A DNA stretch of 49,294 bases from Amycolatopsis tucumanensis (GTDB lineage: Bacteria > Actinomycetota > Actinomycetes > Mycobacteriales > Pseudonocardiaceae). The stretch lies in assembly GCF_021654135.1 (NCBI RefSeq), contig NZ_JAKGSD010000003.1:1-49294 (forward strand), given 5' to 3'. Below are positions 26,286 through 35,682 of this stretch, in pieces (within the stretch, counting starts at the first letter, position 1; each line of letters begins with the position of its first letter). The position numbers and the translations under genes are program-made. Under the pieces are notes generated by a model, which was not told the DNA's origin, did not search any database, and saw nothing but the letters and a program-made list of their open reading frames with translations.

Positions 26286-26436
26286 TGGGGGCGCACCTGG
26301 CTGGGCCGAGGCGATCGCCGGTGCCGTCGGGTGGCGCACCGCGTCGGGAACGTGGCAGCGGTTTTGTGTGGAGGTGGTCCCGCTCGGCGAGGTGGCGGAC
26401 CAGGTGCTCCGGCGGCTGGCCGATGACCTCCGGTAG
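26275..26436 (+). CDS. Short middle member of the tandem trio, probably a deletion remnant
   Basis: This 53-residue frame starts at ATG 26275. Its N-terminus (GWAEAIAGAVGWR) resembles that of the third gene (RWAEAIAALVEER), while its end (VEVVPLGEVADQVLRRLADD) copies the first gene. The middle of the expected protein is absent. It overlaps the first gene by 11 bp and the third by 14 bp. Most likely it is a full paralogue that lost its core; translation remains possible. Confidence 0.4.
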   Translation: MSDSGGAPGWAEAIAGAVGWRTASGTWQRFCVEVVPLGEVADQVLRRLADDLR

Positions 26437-26920
26437 CGCCGAACTGGCCGCGCGAGCGCGCCGCTGGGCCGAGGCGATCGCGGCGCTCGTCGAGGAGCGC
26501 ACTGGCGTCCAGGGGCGGCGGGCGAGCCCCGGAACGGATGTGCAGCAGGAGATCCGGTTCGCGCCACCCGGCCCGGCGAGCCCCGTTCTGGTCGTGACGT
26601 GCGAGGAGGGCCAGGGTTTCCTGTCGGTGGACCGGGTTGGCGGTGTCAGCGTGCTCTACGAATTCGACGGCGAGCCGGACGAGCTGCCGGCGCGGTGGGC
26701 GGGGGACCGCAGGCAGCGGTCCTGGCTGTCGGAGGTGGAACTGGCCGACCACGCCATCGCCGTCCTGACCGCGGGCTACCGCTTCCGCCGGGTTCCGTTC
26801 CACGAGGAGCTGCGCATCAACACCAGCCCGCCGTTCCGGTGGATCACCGTGGACCTCGGCTGGCCGCCGTTCGCCTTCAGCCGCTGGGAGCCTGTCAAGC
26901 CTTCCGGCTCAAGGAGATGA
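26423..26920 (+). CDS. Hypothetical protein, third of the tandem trio
   Basis: This 165-residue soluble protein starts at ATG 26423, 14 bp inside the previous frame. Features are an N-terminal helix (AARARRWAEAIAALVEERTG), a beta-rich middle (VLVVTCEEGQGFLSVDRVGG) and an aromatic C-terminus (FRWITVDLGWPPFAFSRWEP). No signal, membrane segment or catalytic motif is evident. I do not recognise the family. Its size and acidic/aromatic character recall immunity-type proteins, but no toxin gene is next to it, so this is only a thought. Confidence 0.6.
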   Translation: MTSGSAELAARARRWAEAIAALVEERTGVQGRRASPGTDVQQEIRFAPPGPASPVLVVTCEEGQGFLSVDRVGGVSVLYEFDGEPDELPARWAGDRRQRSWLSEVELADHAIAVLTAGYRFRRVPFHEELRINTSPPFRWITVDLGWPPFAFSRWEPVKPSGSRR

Positions 26921-26940
26921 ACTTCACGGCCCATACCTAG

Positions 26941-28873
<1,933 letters not shown>

Positions 28874-28932
28874 CGTCTCCCTCTTCGCTCGCCGTTGACC
28901 CGGGGACGCGGAGCAGTCTACGCTAAAAATCC

Positions 28933-28951
28933 GAATCAAGATTCTGAATTT
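28933..28951 (+). promoter_or_regulatory. Shared 19-bp element, site 1
   Basis: GAATCAAGATTCTGAATTT, in an AT-rich island between the LysR gene and the luciferase-like/GH3 operon. It contains the dyad GAATC-aa-GATTC and the odd palindrome ATTCTGAAT. It shares 17 of 19 bases with site 3. Confidence 0.65.
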
Positions 28952-28977
28952 ATTTTGACCGACCACTGGAGGTCGCC

Positions 28978-30081
28978 GTGCACTTCTCCGCGTTCCTGAC
29001 CACCCGGTCCGCAGGCCCGGCGGACGACCGGCCCGTCATCGAGGCGATGGTCGACCACGCGGTGGAGGCCGAACGGCTCGGTTTCGACGCCGTCTTCCTG
29101 CCCGACCACCACTTCACCGGCTACGCGCCACCGGCCAGCGACCCGGTGGTGTTCGCCGCCTACCTCGCCGCGAAGCTGCCCCGTCTGCACTTCGGGTTCT
29201 CCGTGCAGACCATCCCGCTGCACCACCCGGTGCGCTTCGCCGAGCGGCTCAACCTCATCGACCAGCTCACCGACGGCAAGGTCCTCGTCGGCACCGGCAG
29301 CGGGACCACACCCGAGGAGATGATCGGCCTCGGCATCGACTACAAGGACACCGCGCGGCTGTCGGTGTCCAATCTGGAGATCGTGGAACGCCTGTGGGCC
29401 AAGAAGATCTCCGACCCGCCGGTCGAGTTCGACAACGGGCACTACCGCGGTTCGGTCGTCTCGCGGATCGTGCCCGCGCCCTACTCCGCGGACGGCCCGC
29501 AGCTGATGTCGGTCGCCGCCCGCCCGTCGAGCACGCAGCGCGCCGCGGACAAGGCCCAGCCCGCGTTCATCCTCGCCTTCACCCCGCCGACCATCGACGA
29601 CGGCCGCCCGCTGGAGCACCTGCGCCGCTACTTCCAGGCCTACCGCGAAGCCCTCGAAGCGGCCGGGCACGACGAGGCCCGCGTCGCCCGCGCGCTGGAG
29701 TGGACCACGCACACCTACCAGCACGTGCACCTCGCCGAGACCGACGAGCAGGCCGAGGAGGAGCTGCAGCTGCTGATGGAGCAGTACCAGGAGGCGATCG
29801 AGCGCGAGCACGTCGCGAACGCGGCCGCCGAGCGGATCACCGGCGTGGCGCTGCCCCCGCCGCCGGACGCCCGCAAGCCCGGCTACCAGCGGACCTGGTG
29901 CCTGTGGGGCAGCCCGGAAACCGTCACCGAGCACCTGCGCGAGATTCAGGGCATCGGGATCGGCAACGTGCTGGGCGGTTTCCTCGGCGGCCCGCTGACC
30001 CCGGAGCGCGTCGCGTTCGGCCGGCGGTCCATGGAGCTGTTCGCCACGCGCGTCATGCCCCGCTTCCGGGCCGCGGCGTGA
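28978..30081 (+). CDS. Luciferase-like (LLM class) flavin-dependent oxidoreductase
   Basis: This 367-residue protein starts at GTG 28978 after GGAGGTCGCC. It has the bacterial luciferase-like TIM-barrel pattern: AERLGFDAVFLPDHHFTGYA, HFGFSVQTIPLHHPVRFAER with LNLIDQLTDGKVLVGTGSG, and a C-terminal RTWCLWGSPETVTEHLREIQ. The HH motif and HPVRFAE are typical of two-component flavin monooxygenases that use reduced FMN. A separate flavin reductase (40269-40748) in the same regulon could supply it. Its stop overlaps the GH3 start as GTGA, so it works with glycoside breakdown, perhaps oxidising the released aglycone. An F420-using activity cannot be excluded. Confidence 0.85.
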   Translation: MHFSAFLTTRSAGPADDRPVIEAMVDHAVEAERLGFDAVFLPDHHFTGYAPPASDPVVFAAYLAAKLPRLHFGFSVQTIPLHHPVRFAERLNLIDQLTDGKVLVGTGSGTTPEEMIGLGIDYKDTARLSVSNLEIVERLWAKKISDPPVEFDNGHYRGSVVSRIVPAPYSADGPQLMSVAARPSSTQRAADKAQPAFILAFTPPTIDDGRPLEHLRRYFQAYREALEAAGHDEARVARALEWTTHTYQHVHLAETDEQAEEELQLLMEQYQEAIEREHVANAAAERITGVALPPPPDARKPGYQRTWCLWGSPETVTEHLREIQGIGIGNVLGGFLGGPLTPERVAFGRRSMELFATRVMPRFRAAA

Positions 30082-32435
30082 CCGGCGCGCTGGACACGGC
30101 GCGCAAGGCGGCGTTGACGGCGGGGGAGACCGGGTACCGCACCCCGGCCGAACCCGCCGCCGGGCTGCGTCCGGTCCACCTGGTCGACGGCCCGCTCGGC
30201 CTGGTCAGCCCGACCTTCGACGAGCGGGAGACGTCGCTGCTGCTGCCCAGCGGCATCGCGCTGGGCGCGACCTGGGACCCGGACGTGGTGCGCGCGGTCG
30301 CGGCGACCGAGGGCTCGGAGGCCCGTCGCCGCGGCTTCGACGCCGTGTACGCGCCCAACCTCAACCTGGCGCGCACCGGGCTGTCCGGTCGGACGTTCGA
30401 GATGCTGTCGGAGGACCCGCTGCTGGCCGGGGTGCTCGGCGCGGCCTTCGTCGAAGGCTTGCAGGGACAGGGCGTCGCCGCGGTGCCGAAGCACCTGGTG
30501 TGCAACGACACCGAGACCGAACGGCAGCGGATGAGCGCCGACGTCGACGACACCGCCCTGCGCGAGGTGTACCTGCGGCCGTTCGAGCACGCGGTGCGCG
30601 CCGGCGCGTGGGCGTTGATGGCCGCCTACAACCGCCTGAACGGCACGCCCTGCGCCGCGCACGCGGAACTGCTGGCGATTGTGAAGGAGGAGTGGGGTTT
30701 CGACGGGCTCGTGGTGTCCGACTACTTCGCCCTGCACGAGACCCTCGGCCCCGCGCTCGCCGGGCTCGACCTGGAGATGCCGGGCCCCGCGATCCACTTC
30801 GGCGTGCGCTTGGCCGAGGCGGTGGAGCGCGGGGAGGTGCCGCGGGAACGGCTCGACGACGCGGTGACGCGGCTGCTGCGGCTGGCCGGCCGGGTGGGCG
30901 CGCTGGAGGGTAGCAGCCGCCAGGTCACCGCGCCCGCGATGCCGCCGGAGCACGCTCGCCAGGTGCTGACCGACGCGGCCGTGGCGTCGTTCGTGTTGTG
31001 CCGCAACGACGGCGTGCTTCCGCTGGAGCCGGGCGTCCGGCTGGCGGTGATGGGGCCGAACGCGGACCGGCCCTGCTACCAGGGCGCGACGTTCGGCCGG
31101 ATCCGGCCCGAGGGCGGCGCCACCACGCCACTCGATGCGCTGCGCAAGCGCTTTCCCGGTGCGGTGACGCACGAACGCGGGGTGGACAGCGTCCCGGCGG
31201 CGACGCTGGGCGCCTTCGACGTGTCCACTCCGGACGGGCGGCCGGGTGTGCTGCTGGAGCACTTCCGCGGTGGTGACCTGGTGCTGTCCGAGATGCGTGG
31301 TGACAGCGCTTTCATCTGGTTCGGCGAGGTGCCCGGCGCGGGGCCGACGACCGAGCCGGGAGTGCTGCGGCTGACCGCCGTGTTCAGGCCTGAGGTCGGG
31401 GGGCGGTGGACGTTCGGCGCGGGCGGTTCGGGTGCCGCTGTGTTAGCTGTCGACGGTGTGGTCCTCGCTTCGCGGCCGGCTCCCGCGCCGGACGACGTGA
31501 TGGGGCAGGTCGCGCGGGCGGAGACCACCGGCGCCGGGATCGAGCTGCGCGCCGGGGAGCCGGTGACCGTGGTCGCCGAGATGACGTCGGCGGGCAGCCG
31601 GGTGCAGGCGCTGACGGTGTCGTGCACCCCGCCGCCGGAACCGGGGGCGCTGGCCCGTGCGCGGCAGGCGGCGGCGGCGGCCGATGCGGTGGTGCTCGTG
31701 GTCGGGGACGAGCTGGAGACTTCGCGCGAGAGCCGGGATCTGGCGACCTCGGCGCTGCCGGAGGCGCAGCAGGAGCTGATCCGCGAGGTGGGCCGCGTCA
31801 ACCCGCGGACCGTGGTGGTCCTCAACGCCGGACGGCCGGTCGACGCGCCGTGGGCCGGCGACGTCGGCGCGGTGCTGCAGGGCTGGTTCGGCGGGCAGGG
31901 GTTCGGCGACGCGCTGGCGAGGGTCCTCGCGGGCGACGACGAACCCGGCGGCCGGATGCCGGTCACGGTCCCGCTGCGCGACGAGGACCGGTCCACGCAC
32001 GGCGAGACGCTGGACGCGGACCTGCGCCGCGACTACCGCGCCGCGGAGCCCACCGGATACCGGCACCTGGCCCGAACCGGGAGGCGGGCGCGGTTCGCGT
32101 TCGGCTCGGGGCTCGGCTACACGACGTTCCGCTTCGGCCCAGCCCGGGTGGACGGCGACCTGGTGCGGCTGGACGTGACCAACACCGGCCAGCGCCGCGG
32201 CCGCGAGGTGGTGCAGGTCTACGTGCGCGCGCCGGGCGAGGTGGATGTGCGGCTGGCGGGCTTCGCGGGGGTGCGCCTGGAGCCGGGGGAGACGGCCGGG
32301 GTGGTGGTCGCTTTGGGGGAGCGGGTGTGGCAGCGCTGGTGCGGTGGCGGGTGGGTGGTGCCGCCGGGTGGGCATGAGGTGCTCGTGGGCCGCTCGGCGG
32401 AGGAGATCACGCAGACGCTGACGCGGGAGTGGTGA
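30078..32435 (+). CDS. GH3-family beta-glycosidase with PA14 domain
   Basis: This 785-residue cytosolic enzyme has no signal peptide. The GH3 N-terminal barrel has GLRPVHLVDGPLGLVSPTFD, VAAVPKHLVCNDTETERQRM with Lys138-His139, and the nucleophile Asp215 in GLVVSDYFAL. The second domain (AVASFVLCRNDGVLPLEPGV) is interrupted at about 385-510 by a PA14-like insert (GVLLEHFRGGDLVL; GGRWTFGAGGSGAAVLAVDG), as in bacterial beta-glucosidases and flavonoid glycosidases. A fibronectin III-like end (GREVVQVYVRAP) closes it. It is translationally coupled to the upstream oxidoreductase. The expected substrate is a beta-glucoside taken into the cell. Confidence 0.92.
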   Translation: MTGALDTARKAALTAGETGYRTPAEPAAGLRPVHLVDGPLGLVSPTFDERETSLLLPSGIALGATWDPDVVRAVAATEGSEARRRGFDAVYAPNLNLARTGLSGRTFEMLSEDPLLAGVLGAAFVEGLQGQGVAAVPKHLVCNDTETERQRMSADVDDTALREVYLRPFEHAVRAGAWALMAAYNRLNGTPCAAHAELLAIVKEEWGFDGLVVSDYFALHETLGPALAGLDLEMPGPAIHFGVRLAEAVERGEVPRERLDDAVTRLLRLAGRVGALEGSSRQVTAPAMPPEHARQVLTDAAVASFVLCRNDGVLPLEPGVRLAVMGPNADRPCYQGATFGRIRPEGGATTPLDALRKRFPGAVTHERGVDSVPAATLGAFDVSTPDGRPGVLLEHFRGGDLVLSEMRGDSAFIWFGEVPGAGPTTEPGVLRLTAVFRPEVGGRWTFGAGGSGAAVLAVDGVVLASRPAPAPDDVMGQVARAETTGAGIELRAGEPVTVVAEMTSAGSRVQALTVSCTPPPEPGALARARQAAAAADAVVLVVGDELETSRESRDLATSALPEAQQELIREVGRVNPRTVVVLNAGRPVDAPWAGDVGAVLQGWFGGQGFGDALARVLAGDDEPGGRMPVTVPLRDEDRSTHGETLDADLRRDYRAAEPTGYRHLARTGRRARFAFGSGLGYTTFRFGPARVDGDLVRLDVTNTGQRRGREVVQVYVRAPGEVDVRLAGFAGVRLEPGETAGVVVALGERVWQRWCGGGWVVPPGGHEVLVGRSAEEITQTLTREW

Positions 32436-32443
32436 CAGCGGGT

Positions 32444-32468
32444 GGTGGGGGGATCGGCGTCCCCCACC
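32444..32468 (+). terminator. Terminator after the GH3 gene
   Basis: GGTGGGGG and CCCCCACC form an 8-bp stem around a 9-base loop, starting 8 bp after the GH3 stop. A longer variant follows the duplicated tail at 32707-32737. Confidence 0.6.
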
Positions 32469-32482
32469 GCCGGCGGTCAGCC

Positions 32483-32706
32483 GCCGCGAGGTGGTGCAGG
32501 TCTACGTGCGCGCGGATGCGCGGCTGGGGGCTTTGCCGGGGTGTGGTTGGAGCCGGGGGAGACGCCGGGGTGGTGGTCGCTTTGGGGGAGCGGGTGTGGC
32601 AGCGGTGGTGCGGTGGTGGGTGGGTGGTGCCGCTGGGTGGGCATGAGGTGCTCGTGGGCCGTTCGGCGGAGGAGATCATGCAGAAGCTGACGCGGGAGTG
32701 GTGACA
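32483..32706 (+). pseudogene. Duplicated 3' tail of the GH3 gene
   Basis: This stretch copies about the last 240 bp of the GH3 gene (original from about 32199 to 32438), including the end GRSAEEI and TREW and the stop. A short deletion after GTGCGCGCG and single-base indels break the frame. The copy lies beyond the gene's own terminator, so it is a tandem duplication and not a functional exon. Confidence 0.8.
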
Positions 32707-32737
32707 GCGGTGGTGGGGAAGCCGCCCCCACCACCGC
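32707..32737 (+). terminator. Second terminator, after the GH3 tail copy
   Basis: GCGGTGGTGGGG and CCCCACCACCGC form a perfect 12-bp stem with a 7-base loop (AAGCCGC). It corresponds to the terminator after the real GH3 gene, so the terminator was duplicated with the gene tail. Confidence 0.65.
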
Positions 32738-32738
32738 C

Positions 32739-33239
32739 GGTCAGCCGCAGAAGCATCGACGGCACAATCGCTCGGCCATGGGCATGGGTTGCGGGGCTGG
32801 CCTTTGCGCACGGGTTGCACAGCCACATTGCCAAGAGCAAGCCGGAGCTCGCCGCTTCCACCGCGGCGCCGCACCGGTGGATCCGCGATGGGACTCGCTC
32901 CGGCCGGTCAGCCGCCGTCGACAGCAGATCCCTCGGCCCCGCGCAGGGCTGCGAAGGGCCGGCACGTTCGCCCACGGGGCGCACCAGTGCATCGCCGAGA
33001 AGCAGGCCGCCTCCACGGCGGGCGGCGCACTGGTGGAATCCGCGGCGGAACTCGCGGTCGGCCTCGCTCCGCGGTCAGCCGCCGAAGCATCGACGGCACA
33101 ATCGCTCGGCCATGCGCATGGGTTGCGGGGCTGGCCTTTGCGCACGGGTTGCACAGCCACATCGCCAAGAGCAAGCCGGAGTTCGCCGCTTCCACCGCGG
33201 CGCCGCACCGGTGGATCCGCGATGGGACTCGCTCCGGCC
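32739..33239. repeat. Three 167-bp tandem units
   Basis: The string ggtcagccgc begins at 32739, 32906, 33073 and 33240, exactly 167 bp apart. Units 1 and 3 differ at only a few positions, while unit 2 has diverged strongly. The fourth occurrence is the true 3' end (stop codon) of the minus-strand lipoprotein gene. Another copy of ggtcagccgcc lies at 32475. No convincing gene is present; plus- and minus-strand frames through it simply repeat. Confidence 0.85.
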
Positions 33240-33241
33240 GG

Positions 33242-33769
33242 TCAGCCGCCGAAGCTCATGTTCACGTCGCTGACGAACCAGGCCGCTCCCAGCTGCCGCA
33301 GCGCGAGGTTGAGCTGGAACGACCCACCGCCGGTGGCGCCGATCAGCTGCAGGTCCCGCAGCGAGTGCCCGTTCACGTGCACGTCCGTGTCCGGCACCAG
33401 CGCGGTCTGGCCCTGCGGCGTGATGTCGGCGACCGTGACCTGCGCGGGCAGCGTCACGACGTCCTTCCGCCACGCCTCGCGCAGGCCGTCGAGCGTCGAG
33501 CGGGCCTGGGTGCACATCTCCGGGCTCACCCGCTGCGGCGGTTCCGTGCCCTCGTCGACCATCAGCTCGCACGCCGCGTCGTACCGGTTCTCCAGCACCG
33601 CGGACACCCAGGCCGCGGTGGCGACGGCCGGCGTCGTGGCGGCCACCTCCGCCTCCAGCGAAGGCTTGGCTGCCGCCGGCGGGACGATCTGCGCCTGACC
33701 GCCGTCACCGCACGCCGTCAGGCCGAAGACCAGCGCGACTCCCGCCGCGACACCGAGCACCCTGCGCAC
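33242..33769 (-). CDS. Lipoprotein of unknown function
   Basis: About 175 residues from GTG 33769, which gives an immediate lipoprotein signal VRRVLGVAAGVALVFGLTAC with a lipobox cysteine. The frame also extends back to an ATG at 33925, but that would bury the signal after 52 residues, so I prefer the GTG. The mature protein has an SnoaL/Mce-associated-like small alpha-beta look (WVSAVLENRYDAACELMVDE, then QLNLALRQLGAAWFVSDVNM) with two cysteines. It is likely anchored outside the membrane. Its role is unknown, and it is not obviously part of the sugar operons on either side. Confidence 0.65.
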   Translation of the reverse strand: MRRVLGVAAGVALVFGLTACGDGGQAQIVPPAAAKPSLEAEVAATTPAVATAAWVSAVLENRYDAACELMVDEGTEPPQRVSPEMCTQARSTLDGLREAWRKDVVTLPAQVTVADITPQGQTALVPDTDVHVNGHSLRDLQLIGATGGGSFQLNLALRQLGAAWFVSDVNMSFGG

Positions 33770-33946
33770 GCCCGGCCCGCGGCCGGTTCTGTCATACCTG
33801 GAAATGGGACTTCTCCGCTCGAACTCCGGTTGGGGGAGCCGAACGATACCGCGCCCCGAATCCGGTCCTTTGTGGACCAGCGCGGGTGGCGCGGGCGGCG
33901 CAAGTAGTGCGGCCGGATGGCGCAACGGCCACCCGGCCGCGCCACG

Positions 33947-34723
33947 TCAGAGCGCGGCGGCGATCTCCGTGATAGCCCGCAGCGAGTCCGCCGAACCGGT
34001 CGTCGGCACGTACTCCAGACCGAACGGTCCCGCGTAGCCCAGCTGCCGCAGCTCCCGCAGCCGCGCGGCCCAGTCGACGGTGCCGCTGCCCGGCTCGCCG
34101 CGGTCCGGCAGGTCCGCGATCTGCACGTGCGACACGACGTCGATCGCGCCGTCCAGTTCCCGCGCGGGCGTCTCGCCCATCTGCAGCGAGTGGTAGGCGT
34201 CGTAGAGCAGGGCCAGCCCGGGCGAGCCGACCGCGCGCACCGCGGCGACGCACTCGGCCGTGGTGTCGAACAGGGTGCCCGGGTGGTCGACGCGGGTGTT
34301 CAGGTTCTCCAGCACGATCGTCACGCCGTGCTCGGCCGCGACGTCCGCGCCCGCCTTCAGCGCCTCGACGACGATGCCGTGCTGCACGGCCCGCTTCCGG
34401 TACGGCAGGCCGACCCCGGAGCCGGTCACGATCCGGGTGCAGCCCAGGCGGTTCGCCACCTCCGCGGCGGCGCGGACGTGACCGACGAACGCCTCGTGCG
34501 TCCCGGGGTCGGCGAGGGTGAGCCGTCCCTCGACGAGCATCGTGTGCAGCGTGGTGCCGGTGTCGGAGAGCGCTTTCTCCACGCGGTCGAGGTCCTTGTC
34601 GCTGTGCGACCAGATCTCCACCACGCCGAAGCCGTGGTCGGCCGCGGCGCGGATGCGGTCGCCGATGTCGTCGCCGGTCTCCCGGAACAGCAGTTCGACG
34701 TTGACGGACAGGGGCAGTGACAC
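33947..34723 (-). CDS. TIM-barrel isomerase, hydroxypyruvate isomerase-like
   Basis: This 258-residue protein starts at GTG 34723 after GAGGGAGATCCC. It is an AP-endonuclease-2-type TIM barrel of the hydroxypyruvate isomerase/sugar isomerase group. Visible are SVNVELLFRE at the N-terminus, ADHGFGVVEIWSHSDKDLDR, EHGVTIVLENLNTRVDHPGT with the metal-ligand Glu, LALLYDAYHSLQMGE with Asp and His ligands, SHVQIADLPDRGEPGSGTVD, and GPFGLEYVPT with the last Glu. It is third in a minus-strand operon of three TIM-barrel genes and probably handles a keto-sugar intermediate. Activity on hydroxypyruvate itself is not implied. Confidence 0.85.
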   Translation of the reverse strand: MSLPLSVNVELLFRETGDDIGDRIRAAADHGFGVVEIWSHSDKDLDRVEKALSDTGTTLHTMLVEGRLTLADPGTHEAFVGHVRAAAEVANRLGCTRIVTGSGVGLPYRKRAVQHGIVVEALKAGADVAAEHGVTIVLENLNTRVDHPGTLFDTTAECVAAVRAVGSPGLALLYDAYHSLQMGETPARELDGAIDVVSHVQIADLPDRGEPGSGTVDWAARLRELRQLGYAGPFGLEYVPTTGSADSLRAITEIAAAL

Positions 34724-34737
34724 GGGATCTCCCTCGA

Positions 34738-35682
34738 TCAGCGGTTGGGGTCGAACAGGCGGCGGGCGTACCAGCCGTTGAGCATGGCGCTGCGTGCCGG
34801 GTTGGGCGTCTGCTCGCTCTCGAACACCGCCCAGCCCGACCACTCGCGCAGCAGGGCGGCGACGGCGGGGAAGTCGACCAGCCCGCCGCGCGTGCCGCAT
34901 TCGTAGAACCAGCGGTCGATCTCCCGCGCGCCGCCTTCGGCGAGCATGCTCGCCGCGGCGTGCGGGGCCAGCCGCTCACCGGCTTCGTCGACGTAGCGGG
35001 TGTCCTTGAGGTGCAGGTGGTCCACGCGGTCGAGGTTGCCGGACAGCACGTGCACCGGGTCGAGGCCGGCGACGGTGAGTTCGGCGGTGTCCACGGTCAG
35101 GCCCACCAGGCCGGGGTCGGTGCCGTCCAGCAGCTCCGCCAGGACCTTCTCGTCGGCCGCCGCGGACAGGCAGTCCACGTGCAGCGACACCCGGACGCCG
35201 GACTTCGCCGCCATCGCGCCGACCGCGTTCCACCCGTCCGCCGCGTCGCCGAGACGCCCGTCGGTCAGCGCGCCGTGCTCTGGCAGCGCCCGCACCACCA
35301 GCCGGTCGGCCCCGGCCTCGGCGAGGAACTCCGCGAACGGCCGCAGCGACTCCACGATCGCGGCGTGCTGACCGGTGTCCAGAATGGACCGGCCGCGGCT
35401 GAGCTCCTCGTCCACCGGCTCACCGGGATCGACGTAGTACGAGCACACCCGCAGGCCGATCTCCCGCACGAGGTCGAGGAAGGCGGTGGTGGAACCGTAG
35501 GTCGCCGCGATGGAGGAGGGGCGGCCCAGCGGGTCCCACCGGCCGGTGCCCGCCCGCAGTTCCACGCCGGTGAAGCCGCACGCGGCGATCACCTTCAGCG
35601 CGCGCCGGTGCTGTTCGGGGCGGGTGAAGTCGTCGAAGTTCGGTTTCCACTGGTTGATGGCGTAGCCGAGGCGGATGGTCAT
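34738..35682 (-). CDS. Sugar phosphate isomerase/epimerase-like TIM barrel
   Basis: This 314-residue protein starts at ATG 35682, overlapping the upstream stop as ATGA. It opens TIRLGYAINQWKPNFDDFTR, with AACGFTGVELRAGTGRWDPL. Metal-site motifs include VRVSLHVDCLSAAADEK, LVGLTVDTAELTVAGLDPVH, VDHLHLKDTRYVDEAG and a C-terminal WAVFESEQTPNPARSAML with Glu. The DTAELTVAGLDP pattern and the PNPARSAMLNGWYAR end mirror the next gene (DTAQHCIAGLDP; EATALSMWYAR), so the two are distant paralogues. The likely substrates are non-phosphorylated keto-sugars such as 3-keto-glycoside products. Confidence 0.85.
   Translation of the reverse strand: MTIRLGYAINQWKPNFDDFTRPEQHRRALKVIAACGFTGVELRAGTGRWDPLGRPSSIAATYGSTTAFLDLVREIGLRVCSYYVDPGEPVDEELSRGRSILDTGQHAAIVESLRPFAEFLAEAGADRLVVRALPEHGALTDGRLGDAADGWNAVGAMAAKSGVRVSLHVDCLSAAADEKVLAELLDGTDPGLVGLTVDTAELTVAGLDPVHVLSGNLDRVDHLHLKDTRYVDEAGERLAPHAAASMLAEGGAREIDRWFYECGTRGGLVDFPAVAALLREWSGWAVFESEQTPNPARSAMLNGWYARRLFDPNR

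Noticed and set aside
32778..33698. Plus-strand frame containing FAHGLHSHIAKS and FAHGAHQCIAEKQ, reminiscent of a P450 heme loop
   Set aside because: The likeness is short, lies within 167-bp repeats, lacks the rest of a P450, and the frame runs antisense through the lipoprotein gene.
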